NCBI GenBank assembly: GCA_963989385.1
Contig: OZ022508.1
Coordinates: 52,429,087 to 52,493,086, forward strand
Source: Ctena decussata
Taxonomy: Eukaryota > Mollusca > Bivalvia > Lucinida > Lucinidae
Length of the DNA: 64,000 bases
Direction of reading: 5' to 3'
Below are positions 41,601 to 56,300 of this stretch, one piece after another (position 1 is the stretch's first letter; each line of letters opens with the position of its first letter). Under the pieces are notes generated by a model, which did not search any database, was not told the origin of the DNA, and worked only from the letters and a program-made list of their open reading frames with translations. The position numbers were made by a program, and so were the translations under genes.

Positions 41601-44600
41601 CTGAAATGACACATTATATCGTTTTACAGATTCAGATTAAGTCATTTATTACCAGGTGTGTGTGTGGGGGGGGGGGGCGGGGGGGAGTCGGATTTGTTTT
41701 TATTTATTTATTTATTTATTTATTTTTTTTTGGGGGGGGGGGGGGGGGTCGGAAAATTATTAAGCCATGGAGTGGTGGGGGGGGGGGGGGGGGGGGGAGG
41801 GGCATATGTTTTGTTAGGCATATGGGGGTCAGAATTCTTCCATCAATCTTCATTTTAAAAAAAATGTCTCAGCTTCTGAGTGGCTACGTCCCAATAACCT
41901 CCATTACCCCTACATTTTCAGACAAGTACTGTTCTTTAAACCCTTTTCTTCAAAAGACATTTACAAAAAAAAACTTTGCCCACTTTATGTTTTGGAAAAG
42001 ATAGATATTTTTCATTGATTTGATTTCCTAGTAGAACAGTATTTGAAATCATGCCAATCAGTAAATTTAATGTCTTCGTTTGTGACATCAAATCTCCACG
42101 TGCCTGTCATCAACAAAACTGCTTTGGCTTCTTGGGGCTGTGCCTCCAGATCCCCTAATTATTATTAACAATTTTACAGTGCATTCAGCCTCAGATGGCT
42201 GGGTGAGCATATGCAGAAAAACATTTAATGGTCCATTAATCTATATAAGAAATAAACCTGTAAAAATGTCTTTCATAGTTTTGATTGAGGTCAGTCTGAC
42301 ATGTAATAGGTAATATGGTCATTATCATGTTATAACGTTGAGTTGTATTTGAATGAACTCAATAACGCTCTTTCTGAGGAAGAGCAAGATCTGGAAGCCG
42401 TAATTAAAAATTACGACAAAACCTACATTGTACAATGTATAAAATGGGGATTAAACTGATGACAAACACCGCCAATGACTTCTAGAGAGTTATCAAGGTA
42501 AAATGACAGAAGTTGGAAACTGTTACAAGCTTTTAGTACCATATAGGATTCTATCATAGATTTTTTTTTTTTTTTTTTTTTTTTGGGGGGGGGGGGGGGG
42601 GTGGGTAGGGTTCTAACATTTTGGTCCCTTATCTGTGTGTGTGTGTATGTGTGGGGGTATTCGAAAAACAATCTTGCGACACTGGGTTGGGGGGAGGGGG
42701 TGCGGGGTTGTAAAAGAATTCTGAATCATATGAAAATGTACCCTGCACCACCACCTGATAATAAATGACTCGTCCCTTAATAGGAACTGCTTGCTAGAGC
42801 ACCCCAATTTGATTCGTGTGATTCAGCTCTTGAAAATGCACGGAAAATGTTATAGAAATCCTTTTCGTACAAAACTGATTTGTAATTCCGGACTTAACTG
42901 GCGGAATAATCTTACAGTCGCAATTTTTAAGAGTGGAAGAATACAGCAGTAAAACTTACTTTCCAAAACGTGACAGCAAAGAATGACAGAAAAATAGCAT
43001 CCTAGTTTTATTTTTATCTCTCGAAGATACGTTTATTAGTTTATTCAAAATTAATTAATAAATTAATAAACAAATTAGTTATACCAACTGGAATCCATTG
43101 CGACTGCGGCTACTGCTTCTGGCCATACAGAGATACCGGTCATATCGACTGTGCCACTACGTTCCCCCAAAAAGAAGTTTCAGTAACATTTCTTTGCATG
43201 AGTTTGGTAGCTTTACTAGGTTTTGCTGCGTTTACACCACCATGCAGGGTATACACTCTTGTCTAAAACTTATAAGGTATTACTTATTTGTACCCCGATA
43301 TAGTCCTTTCGCCTTTCCGTTCGTCCATCCGCCCTTCCGACTGTCTGACTTTTGCGTTAAAGTTCTGCGTTAAATTTTATTTTTGATTACATTTTCTATA
43401 TTCTTTGATGAAAATTGTTAGTATGTGTCTAGATTTGCTTCTACGTTCATGCAGATTCTTTGACATTTGGATGCCACAGCTGACTTAAGGTCAAGGCCAC
43501 AGACTTGAACATTTGCGTTGAAAGTTTTGCATTCAGTTTTTATTTTTCGAATATATTTCCTACATCCTGTGACGGAATACTTTGATTCCGCTGCTGCTCA
43601 CTTTGACTACATGTAGTTGTATTTAAGCTTTGAAATGTTATATTATTTCGAATATCTCGTAAGTAATGTCCCATCCGTAGTGCAGGAAAATTATACTGTA
43701 AAAATGCCCTTTTCCCCTTTTAAGTCAGTTATAAAAAAGCCAGCCTTCTTTACTGTAAAGAAGAGACCGTGGAGCGAACAGTTGTTTCTTTTAACCCGAT
43801 CTTAAGAGGGACTATAAGGGAGATGTCTTTTATGACAGGTTTGAAAAATAATTTCGTCCCAGCATAAAACACAGTACTGTTTGTTAATTATCTAAGTGTA
43901 GTTACAGCCCCAGAAAACCTGCCCTAGCAACTAAAAATTACGTGCTTTTAATTGATTAGTGTTTTCGGAAACCAAGACCAAAGCAAGACGTTAATATAAA
44001 TAAATGATGAAGTCAGGCTGCCGAATCTTAACCGTAGAGAGAGAAAACCAGTAAATAAACAAAGCAAATGGCGTGTTTGATTGATAAATTATTCAAATCA
44101 CTTGTCGCTTGATGCCCTTTTTATGTAAGCAGAAGCTAGTTTGCCTTTATCTTTCTACGATTTTGATCAGGGCATTATTTTAATAATTCATTATGTCGTA
44201 ATTAATGGAGGTACCAGTGCTCCAGATAAGAAGGGGTAACAGGGATAATTTAGGGATAATTTTCGATATTTCTCCATAAAAACATATGTTGTGACCCCTC
44301 ATTAGAACCGTCTCGGCGAGACGGTTCAACTGAGGGGTCACAACATATGTTTTCGTTAACAGAATTACGCTTTGTAAAAATACTGTAATGAAACCAAACT
44401 GGGAGACAGATTTAAAAAAAGTCATTGTGACTTTCTTCTGAATCCCTTTTGTATGAATAGTTTATGTCCATGAAATGTATTTGTATGTATGTGAGAAATT
44501 TGTACAAATAAATAAAGTTTAAACTAAACCAAACTTTGGGAGAGTTCGTTCAAAAATTGCATTCTGTCTTTCAGAGTAAGCCCTTACAGTTGTTGTTTCT

Positions 44601-47600
44601 TTTCTCATAAGCCCTTACAGTCGCTCCGTTTTCACTTATAAAGGATTTTAGCCGATACTTTATGTAGATACTGCCCCATTCCATATACGACTCGTTTTGT
44701 CTACAATTTGCTGTGTACTATCTGCTCATACTATATTTTTGTAATGCGCAACCATATGCGCGAAAAAGGTTGTGCACCGTCTGCTTTATATTATTCACAA
44801 TGTACTGTATACTGTCTTCTCCATTTTATCTACTGCCTACAACAACACAGTTCTCGCAAAGTCAAAGTTGACAGAAACAGCTCACATACAGCCAACCTGC
44901 GCAATCAGTTTTGAATAGTAGATAGAACGCCGCACACAGTACGTAACAGACAGCATACACTCATGCGCAGTAAAAAGTAAACAGAAGAATCTCATATACA
45001 AAAACTTCTTGTAACAAGTGGCAAAACTACTCAAATGTATGAGGGTTTCGTCCAGTGTCTAAAATTCTGATATTTCAAAGGTCGCTCTGCTTCAGTCGAG
45101 GTAGGTTACTCTGGTATATATCAAGGAATGATTATACATGTTTTTCACCACAGTTCCAGAAAACCTTGTTTGTTTGAAATATTTTAAATATGATGGCTTA
45201 ACTTTTGTTCTTTCTTAAGATATCATTATATCCATGCTTTACATTGATCTGAAACTGTTCTCACATGTAATACATATTTCTTGTCTTTTAACACTTTTGT
45301 TCTTTCCCAGATATTTACCATACGCGTGGTTTAAATTGATTCGAAACAACTTACATGTGGTATGATATACATTATGTAAGACCGTTTCCGAAAAACATTA
45401 CATTTGGAAAAGGCAAAAGTTTTAAAAGTGAAGGCTTATAGAGTATCGGTGAGTGTCTTGTCTTGTGAGGTCCTGGTTTGTCTTGTCCTCGAAGTGCATT
45501 GGCTTAGGTAAAGTCTTCTCTTCTTTGATGATTAGACACGGACGGACTCGGTGTCAGAGGTGCATGTTATGGATTCGGTCCCTTGAGCCTCCTGGAAAAC
45601 ACCATTATAAATATTGGACAGAAAAGCTTTGGTGCATTTATTTGTAGGTTTGGTAGTACTGATCATCCTACCTACAGATATGCACAGAACAGATGGACTA
45701 CTAATCCCTAACAGAGAACTTGTCCACTTAAAGCGCCAAATACGGAATTAGTTGAATTTGCAAAAACATTAAATCCAGATGAGGCTGCTAATAATGAGCC
45801 GCTGCAGTGGATCTACCCTGTTTGCGCTCTAGTCTTTGAATTATCGATATGATATATAGCTGGGAAGATACATATTTGGTAATCTTGCAGACGTTAATTC
45901 TGCCGTCTGCAATTTGGCGCTCTAAGGGTTACTACGACACACGGGTAGCGGTACATTATACCGGCACAGCATATACGGTCAGGGAAGAATCTGATCAGCC
46001 TGTGCGTCCGCGCGTCTGACGAGAATCTTGCAATTTTCAACACCTTGGAAGTTCCTGTATCTTATTCCGAAGACTCAGAGAGCAGATATGTAGGCTGAAT
46101 TGAATCTTCACTGTTCGGACTAATTTTAAGCTTATTTTTCTCATGACACTGCTCTTAACAATAACTCCTTTCATATTTTGTTTGAGAAAATCTTTTATTT
46201 TTGATACCCGAATTTCATGTCAGTTTCCGATCAGCAATCACTGACTGTTTGAAACTATGAAACTATTGCTGTCACCCACCTTTATACGATACAATGATGT
46301 CAGGAACAATTCAACTGACTAAACCATTTCAGAGTATCCTCGGCCTCGGTAAATAGATTTCGTCTTTCCGTCTGTTCGTATGTCTGTTCTTGCGTTCGTA
46401 CTTTAAACATTTACGTAAAGTTTTGAGTAAACTTTTTATTTTTTTGGTTATGCATCCAGTATCCTTTAGTAAAACTTTTTAAATGTGACTAGGACTGCTT
46501 CTTGATTCATACTGATTAGTTGCTGCTGCTGACATAAAGTTCACAGACTTAAACATATCCGTTGACGTTTCGCGTTGATTTTAATTCTTTATTTTGATAT
46601 TCAATATTCTTAAATTGAACTTTTCGAAATGTGACTAAGTTTATTTTTTGGTTCATACGGTTGATATCATGTCGATGCTGCTGCTGATCTATTCCCAAGG
46701 TCACGATGCGTTTAAGTTTTTCGCTAAGTTTGTGCTCTATGCATATAATTCCATTACCTTTCAATGAAACCTATATTCTTTGTGATATTGCCAGTACCTT
46801 TCAACTTTCAATGAAAAAAGAAACCTTTCAATGAAACCTTTCGATGTGCGACTTAATATATTTTTAGGCAAAAATACAAAAAAAAAAAAAAAAAAAAAAA
46901 AAAAATAAGAAAAAGAATAAAAACATATCGATGCTGCTGCTGTTCTAATTTGAGTTTAAGTTTTGTGTTTAGTCTGTATTCTGTAATAATATTTCTAATA
47001 TCCTTTGAAGGAACATTTCGATAGGTGAAAAGTAGCCAGCTTTACTTCTAGGTTGAAACAGGTTAGCTGGTGTAACGTGGTTGCTGCTACTGCTGCTGTC
47101 ACTCAAGGCCAAGGCCACTAATTGTTAAACTTTTGTCATCAGGTTCTTATTCTTAAATACTTGAAGGCCGGTTTAATATGTGAATAGATCTAAAAATGGG
47201 ATTTACAAAGATTCTTTGCATCTATTAATGCGTTAATTTTTAAATTAAGTTTGGTTCCATTAGGCGGTGGCACTGGCTGGGGATAAAGGTGAGCCCCTGC
47301 CCACTTGCTCTTGTTTTCGCTATAGCTAATTTTTCATCGACTGCAACTTCGTCATAAAGTGACTACTAGATGCCCTGGTAACGGAGCTAAACCACTATGA
47401 ATGTCAGTCTTCAAGGGCATACATTATATGCCCTTGAAGACTGACACTGACACTTTAATGGTAACATGAAATTTGGATACCTCAAGACTTAAGTTTTCTC
47501 CAACAAATGCTGTTTTTCAAACGATTTGTCTGCGCTTTATATGTTTATTCTTGCAAACTAATTTCTTGCTTTATATACTTACTTATAGGTTCCATCCTGG

Positions 47601-50600
47601 AGTCACCTGATCCCAGTTCTACTATATCATCTTCTGTGATAACAGACACTTCTTTACTAACATCAAGGGATGTAGCAACGACCAGTATATATCCTAGTAG
47701 AGTGTTAGCAACCAATATAAACAATGTCATAAGTAGTGTTTCATTAGAACCTTCATTTGCTTCCAATACACTAATACCTCATGTGATACTAACATCTACT
47801 CACAGCTCTTCTAGTAAACACACTAGCAGTGCTAATGTTGATGGGACATCAGTTAGTAACATTTTTAGTTCGTCGATGATACAAAATAGTGATTTGTTAT
47901 CTGACAATAAACAGTCCAGAATGAGTGGAAGTAGCATAACATCAACTTTTTTATTTGACAGCTGGAGTACTTCAGTGTCTGATTCAGATGCAATGCTATA
48001 TTCTACAGTTATTCCCACTAGTGCCAAAGTGACAGCTACAATGTTATCGAGTGCTTCAAGTATAGCCTCAAGTGATATGGCCGAAAATGTCATTCGAAAT
48101 TCATCTGGAGTAAAGATCTCATCATTTATGACCCTGGCAAAATCAGAATTACAGTCTTCTCTCTCTTCTCCAGTAACTTTGAGCTCGTCAAAACTAAAGA
48201 GTACAACACTGAAAAAGACAAGCTCATCAACCCACAATGTTATAGAACTGACTTTACCACCGAAAACAAAATCGTCAAACAGTAAACCGTCAATATCTTC
48301 TTCGCAAAGTATATTCTCATCAGACATACGTGTAACTACTGCTGCCAGTTCATCTAGCACTGTTGATCTCTCAGGAAACATGTTTTCTTCAAGTAACTCT
48401 TATTCCTCAGCATTACCTCATTCATCACAATCAGAAATCTTATCACTCTCATTTACAACAAGTTCTGGTTCATCTGAAGCTGTATCATTAACACTTACGC
48501 AGACAAAGTCTTCGTTACTGTCACGAACCTCTGCGCTTGCTAGTGACGTTAAAACCAATAGTTTAACCGATTTATTTTCGTCAAGTGTATACTCTAGATT
48601 ATCACTGGAGTCAAGTTTTTCATCTTTTATAACGCTGCCACAAAGTAGCTCGAAGAAAAGTGATACGCCAGGGTCATCAACTGGAACACAGTCTTTGTTA
48701 CTGTCAGATACGCAAATCTCTGACATGATGGATATAACAACACAGTCGCGGTCGGGTGTTTTCAGTTCGAATGACATAATTTGGTCTTCAGAAGACATGC
48801 GATCTTCATTTGACAAATCTTTACTTGACAAATCCGCAACTTTAACTGAACAAGACAGCAAAACGCATATTCAGGCGACATTTATTGAAAGCACTGAACA
48901 AGGCAGTAAAACGAATATTCAGTCGACATTACTTAAAAGCAGTTTAGGATCAACGGCATCTAGTTCACAGTCAATCACCCAGACAGACAAGATAGAAAGT
49001 TCAGTAACTGTGACCTCAGAGACAATGCTTATATTACCGTCAGACGCAATAACAAGGCCACAAGAAACAGTGCAGGCGACATCAACCATGTCTGGCATCT
49101 TCTCACAACATCTTTCTCCTTCATTTACACCTTCAGCTTTATTGAGCATATCAGATTCAATTATATCGGATTCTGCCGAAATAATACAGGAATCGACTGT
49201 CAGTATTTTTACAGATTCAACTAGGTTAACTTTTGAAACAGAGTCTTCTAGATCTGACACAGATCATCCATCGTTGGAAACACCAGCGTTTTCACAGTCC
49301 AAAGACTTAAGTCTTAGCCAACACTTGAGTGATACCTCTCCAGCATCTTCTGTATTAGCATTACCTAAAACTGCAACGCCATCGCATCAGTCATTAACCG
49401 ATCACACTTTTGTAGCAGAAACGTTTACTTCAAGTTTAAATGTGGCCGAAATCTCGAAGACTATGCCTAGTATCAATCCTACAAAAGTAACATGGTCTGA
49501 TAGTATTGATACGACAGCTGTAGAAACAAGTACTGTTTCTGAATCAGTAGGAGTTAGTAATAGCTTCTGGTCAAAATCCTCAGATAATCCAAGCTCATTC
49601 CAAACTGACAGTTATGCAACAAATAATAACATTAACAGCTCAATTCCCGTCGTAAGTACAACACTGGCATTTTCTTCCTTGTCAACATACCTCTCAGAAG
49701 TTGAAGTTAGTTCACACATTCAAAGTGAGTTTAAACCTTCACATACGTCTTCTGGTGTGGATAAATCAGTACAATCTTCTATACAAGCAGCAGACAAAAG
49801 TTCACTTTCCCCTTCAACACTTTGGTCTAGAAATATAATGTCAATATCTCCAACTGATGGTAGTGCTTCCTCACAATTGATTTCATCTGTGCCCATGTTA
49901 GACAGTAAATCTTTATCAGTTAAAATATCAGAAATACAGTCTCATATACAATCGACATCGTACGTCTTATCAACATCTTCTGTAAGCTTAATTCCTGCAT
50001 CGTCGATGGAACTGGAATCAACTTCAGATACTGTAGAAAGTAATTTGTCGTCAGACACTCTAGGACCAGCAGCTAGTTTTTCCACGTCGAGAGTAACCTC
50101 ACAGTTTTCATCTGTCACAGTTTCATCAGATATGAGTACAGATGTCAGCGTAGGAAGTGTGACACTTTCTATGAAGATGCCAATCTCATCTGTTTATCAG
50201 TTAACCAGTGCAGCGACAATGTCTTCGTTTCTTTCAACGTCACTTGGTGATCGGTCTGCTAGCGTATTATCAACATCGGGTACGTCAAGCTACACAAGTG
50301 AATCAGTGATTACCGAAACACCTATTTCTGGATCTTTGCAAACTTCATCGTTGGATATTGATTCTAAAACAATTTTTCCAACACCATCGAGTATATCCTC
50401 TAGCGAGTATTTTTCAGGAAACAATGTATCAGTGCCAAGTACAGGCGGGACTTCCATACTGGTAAACCCGTCTATAGAATCATCTACTTTGCCTTCAGAA
50501 TCTAGTTCATTTAATACTAATTCTGTTTCAAACACTATACTAACAAGCATCACTAGTGTACCAGAAGGTAGTACCATAGAGTCTTCAGACTTACTAACTA

Positions 50601-53346
50601 TAATCAGTAATATCTCTTTAACTGTCAATCCATACTCAACATCTGTGTCTGATTTGTTAGACAGTACTATGACTAGCTCGTATGTTTCTAAAATTCATAG
50701 TACGGTTACACAATCGTTTAGCGATGCTTTATCACCAACAAGTACATTTTCAGTACCTGACAGTACTTTATTGACAGCTGACGGAATACCTTCGCTAACA
50801 ATACCTGTAAGTCTACCAGCCCCGTCACAAGACACAATGACTACTCACCTTACATCTCTCACACCTCCTTCGATAACTTTAGCTACTGCGACAACACAAC
50901 TGACATCCACTACATCAAGCCTCACACAAGACACTGTGATTATTCGTCCGACATTAGACACGGGCAGCAGCTCATCTGGAATGCCTACCATTACGTTCGC
51001 CACATTACCAAGTAGCACTGTAACTCTAACAATCGCTGTACCATCTCTGAAATCACAAGTTACTACCGAGTCAACGATTGAAATACAATCCTCTACTAGC
51101 TCCCTGGGACCCAGCGTTACAGACAGCAGCACAGTCGCGGAGACATCATCTGCTACCCAGGAATCTAGCACAGTCTTAACATCCATTACTCTGGAATCTA
51201 GCACAATCTCGGAATCTCTTGTTACCCAGGAACCCAGCACAGTTCCAGCGTCATTCACTTCTCAGATATCTAGCACAGTCTCAGGATCGCCTAGTGATCG
51301 CCAGGATACTAGCTCAGTGTTTGTTACGTCTAGCAGTGTTTCTGTTGCTACTAGTAGTCTTGCCCTGACCACACCACCAGCATCACTCAACGCCTCGACT
51401 GCAGGAGAAGTCTACTGGATTGAAACAGGTAAGTGGATTTACTGTCCACGTTTGTAGCTCGCTAACCCCACCTGTGACAGAGCCTGGGGTCAGTGTTACA
51501 GATTTAAAGGCTTTCACGAAGTCTGTTAAAGGTTTATAGATTTATTCTGTAAATGGATTTGGTTACTGGTTTGATTGAATTTAAGAAATTTGTTTTAGGT
51601 TTAACAAAGTATTATCTCCTCTCTGTTAACTTGTTAATTCTATGACCTTGAGGTCAAGGTCACAGATTTACAAATGTTATGATGACGTTTAAAATAGTTG
51701 TCTAAAGGTATATAGTTTCAGCATACCGGATTGGGATCAATTGGTACAAGATATGATGTAAGATACTGATGCAGAGTTATAAAACAGCACTAGCCTCGAA
51801 CCCTTCCATCGTAAGTTTTTCTCCTCCCTTCTAAATAGGGACAAACTCTTGCATAAAAGAATTTGCTCCCTATAGAAGCAAAATCTTACGACTAGAACCC
51901 ATTTAGGAATGATATTGTCCAGTGAAGTAAATAGGATGTAACAAATTTTGCTCTCCTTTATAAAAATGGCGGAAAATATGGGGGCATACCCACTCACCTC
52001 AAAGTCAAGGACTTGGAAATCATCTTTCAAAACTTTTTGTTAAAGGTATCACAGTCCTTGGGTGGATTTAGGTGATGTTTAGAATAATGTCTGATACCGG
52101 ACCATTGTTTTACAACTATAGTCCGGCTTGATGACCTTCAGGCCACGGTCACAAACATGAAAAAATATAAAATGTTAAATTTTATGGTTGAAACCTTGTA
52201 TGTTTACAAGGCTTTGTCCGAGCTATGCCATATTGAGAATTCAAAGACTAGAGGGCAAATAGTGTAGATCTAGATGAGGCAGCTCATTATGAGCCGCCGC
52301 CTTAGGATCTACGCTGTTCGCAAATTCGTCACCGGCGCTTAAAGTGTTAATAAACATTGAGATGTCCCTATATACATTACTTCTTGCTGGTAAGGCACCT
52401 GTTCTCCTGGCGCGGATCACTTAATGAAAACCTTTTTCTTTCTGTAGTTCTGAAAGTCTCCACAACGGTTGACGTGTCAGCCGAATCTTTCAAGACAGAC
52501 CTGGAGCGGAGACTGGCTGAGGCGTTTGAAGAAGCTTTCATCAGAGAGAAACTGATTGAAGAAGGGAGGTTTGAGTCACTGCGGCGGAGAAAGAGAAAGA
52601 AAAGATTCACACAAGCAGGAGATGCGGCCGTTCATGTATGTACAACACTTACCTTTCTAGACACTTCTTCCATATTTACACTTGCTCGAGAAGGCATGCA
52701 GTATTAAGGTGAATGGACACGCTTTCCAGGGAAGCAACCCCGCCATTTTTTTTTTTTTTAATTCCCTTTTTCAGTTGGGTTTTCTCTCAAAGAAAGAATC
52801 GGCTCCTGTAGGACCCTTCGTGTCAGGGTTTTTTTTCAGCCAAGGAAGTAAACAGGATATTGCCTCCCTTTGAGAAAATGGCTGAAAAAACATACGGTGT
52901 ACCCAATTGTATTATAAAACAACGTCATAATATGTTAGCGTTTGTTTAACGCCATGGCTTTGCACATACATAGTGTATGTCAGTACGACGATGTTCCGAA
53001 TGTGCCCGCTGGATTTCCTCTTCTAAATATTTATGCACTATTTTCAAGTCGAAAACATTGCTGACCACAGAACAGTGCAGCAAGGAACAGCGTGGACTTA
53101 GTACCCTTGGCTTGTGAAGATGAGAACAGTTGCGATTAGATTTGTCAAATTTTCATAACGATGTTCCCGATGTAACGATGTTCCCCAGGATGCTGAAGAG
53201 AACGGTGGAAATGAATTGCATAAGCTCCTCACATTTTTCTCGCCAAAAATGATAGTCCTATTACGTACAATACTTTTGAAAATTTAATGTCTCTTTTACT
53301 AATAGCGTCGTTAGTTTTGAACAATCGGGCCCAGATATTCAAACTA

Positions 53347-53383
<37 letters not shown>

Positions 53384-56300
53384 GACAGACAGACAGACAG
53401 AGAGAGACAGAGAAAAGGGAGAGAGAGACAGAGACAGACAGACAGACAGACAAAGATATACACCGAGGGTGTTGGTAGAGAGATGCATTATCTATAAAAA
53501 TCGACATGCAAAGTTATAGCCAACATTTGACAATTCTTAACAGGCGACCTATTCTGTCCAAATACAGAGACTTTAGTGACAAACAATTATTCTGAAGAAC
53601 TATGTTTGATTCCTTTTAGATTCACCGTATAACCCGTGAGCCTGAGAGCACGACTGTGTCAACAGCCTACTCTGTGGAGAAGTCCGGATCAGTCCTACAG
53701 CCAGCTAACGCTGTTAATGCTCTCAACACATTAGAAACACAAGAACTGGCGATCATACTTAGTCAGGTGGTACAGAGCAAGGCTGAACGTAAGTGCCTGG
53801 GTCACGTCACGAGAAAAACAACAAAGTGGCTTGTGCACCCAGCCAAGACTCAGATCAGCCTGGGCATTCGCCCAGTCTGATCAGAGGCTTTGCAGTGCGC
53901 TGAAAATGTATCTAAGAGTCTAAGCTAGCTCCATGCGGGCAGCGAAGACTCTGCTCAGACTGGGCGGATGCCCAGGCTGAACTGAGTCTTCGCTGGGCAC
54001 ACATGTCATTTTGTTGGTCTTCTCGTGTCGCAGCTCAAGCTAGCTTCTCTACTTGATGTTGTCCATACATTTTAAGGTGATTGGTAACACTTTCAGGGGA
54101 AGCAACTCTGTCAGTTTCATTTATGCCTCTATTCCAAATGGGTGTCAACTCTTAAAAGAAGGATTTTGCTGCCTTAGGATTTCATTGACTGTGGAAGCAA
54201 ACAGGAAGTCTCAAATGCTTACTGTATAAACTGTTGGGAAATATTGGATACCTATACATCTATAAAGCACAAAAGGTATACACAAAAGTTCGTGATACCG
54301 GCTTGTCCAACTGTAACGTATATGTAGTACAGAACAAAGTTGAAAGAATATACAATGGAAAAAGTAGATATCACTAACACTTGCCATATTCTATGTTGAT
54401 ACTATCATGCACTTCAAATGAGCTCATATGATGGCCAACCATAACATACCAAATGAAATTTTGACCACAAGATGTCATCACATGTCTGAAGGATGAAGCG
54501 TGATGGACAGCTTCTTCTTTCGTTATGGCTGACCATAACAAAGGCAAAAACCCTGAAGTGCTTTTCTACTGAGAAACCGGTAGCCAGTCCTGAGTAATTC
54601 ATATAATTAGCACCCGTTTCAAAAAAGCAAGCATTGTAGACAGTCTGGGGACTCAGTATGGTTTTCCATCACGCACATTTGTGATGGTCAGCCATAACTC
54701 ATACATTTTTTCAGTCCAACTCACTAAAATGGCAATTTAACGCACTGGCAGTGTTCAGTATGGCCAAAATTAGGTAAATATTGCTGTGCATTTGACTTGT
54801 TTTATTTCCAAGAAAAATACAAGTTTACTTTCTTTTTTTTTATAAAGTGTTACGATCAAAATTGTCTGCAATGCTTGCTCCTTTGTAACCGATGCTAACT
54901 ACGAGTTACTCAGGGTTTTGCACCAGTTACTCGACAGAAAAGTACTAGGGTTTTTAGCCTTTGTTATGGCCAGCCATCACACCAGAAGAAACCAACGTTA
55001 CGGCTTTCCATCACGTTTCATTCTTCGGACATGTAGTGACATTTTGTGGTCAAAATTTCAGTAGTTATGTTATGGTAAGTCATCATGTCAGTTCATTTAA
55101 AGTGCATGGCACACCATCACAAATATGCGTGATGGATATCCATAAGTCCCCAGACTGGTGGACAATTTTGATTGTTACAGTTTATAAAATATAGAAAGTA
55201 AGCATGTATTTTTCTCGAAAATAAAACAAGCCAAATACACAGCGATATTAACCTAATTTTGACCATAATTATGTTAAAGTAACCAAAATACAGATTGCTT
55301 GTACACAGAATAGTCACAGACTGAGCCAAATATCATTTTTAAGCGCAGAAGGATCATGCTGAACATTGCCAGTGGGTTAAATTATCATTTTAGTGAGTTA
55401 GATTGAAACTTTTAAGGGTTATGGCTGACCGTTATAAATGTGTGTGATGGAAACCCGTAAGTCCTCGGACTGAGGATAGACCTTGTTATCAGTGTTCGTA
55501 ACAGAGCTGTATTTCTGATACTTATTCTTAGCATCAGCCAGGAGGTATCGTGTAGCTTCAGTAAAACAAGCTTACCTACTTTGATATTTAGACCCTCGAG
55601 AATATTTTTTGTCAATTTGACGATCATACAAATCCCTTGATGCACTCAAATTTTGTTTATATTTTTTCGCTTTCCAGCGTATATCAAGACAGAAACACCT
55701 CCTCAGCCTCCTGGTGAAGAGTCTAGACTGTGGATCATCGCCGCTGTAGCAGGACCAATAGTAGCAGTGGTTCTTCTAGTGTGGATAGTGTTGTGTATAT
55801 ACTTGAAGTGTTGTCGGGCCAAGACACCGCTACAGGATCTCGAAGAGGAGGGAGCCGAACCCGAACTCACCAGTATACGTAAACCTGATACAACGGTACA
55901 CGTTTTAACGCTTAAAACGCCAGAACAGATGATAGTTTGCGTAAATTAAATAAGTCGCGACCAACAAAGTGGATGTGCGCCTAGTGCAGACTCAGAACAG
56001 CCTGTGCATCCGCCCAGTCTGATCAGTCTTCGCTGTCCGCAATGAGGTAGCTTAGACCTTTAGCTACCCTTTAAGGGCATAGCGAAGAGTCTGGTCAGAC
56101 TGGGCGAATGCCCAGACTGATCTGAGTTTGCGCTGGGCGCACAACCATTTTGTTGGTTTTCCCATGTCGCGGCTGAAATCACAATGAGGCAGCTCAGCTG
56201 CTGCAGTTGATGCCTGGCCCGTCCGTTTGTCTCTCAAGATCTGTCAATTAATTTGGCGACGGACTGTCATAAGTTTTGAAAACAATATCTCTCCGTCACT

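Noticed and set aside
41480..42004. 174-residue + strand frame
   Set aside because: It runs through poly-G, TTTA and poly-G, giving Gly and Phe/Leu runs. No family features.
47800..51258. Long open frames on the - strand opposite exon 2 (47800-48381, 48418-48861, 48919-49260, 50290-50628, 50845-51258)
   Set aside because: They are shadows of a Ser/Thr-codon-rich + strand frame. They have no domains, splice context or start context of their own.
51929..51990. Extra exons in the intron after exon 2
   Set aside because: Short frames here belong to a reverse family G repeat. Phase 1 joins exon 2 directly to 52448.
53229..53507. Ser/Leu-rich - strand protein
   Set aside because: Translation of a GA/CAGA microsatellite.
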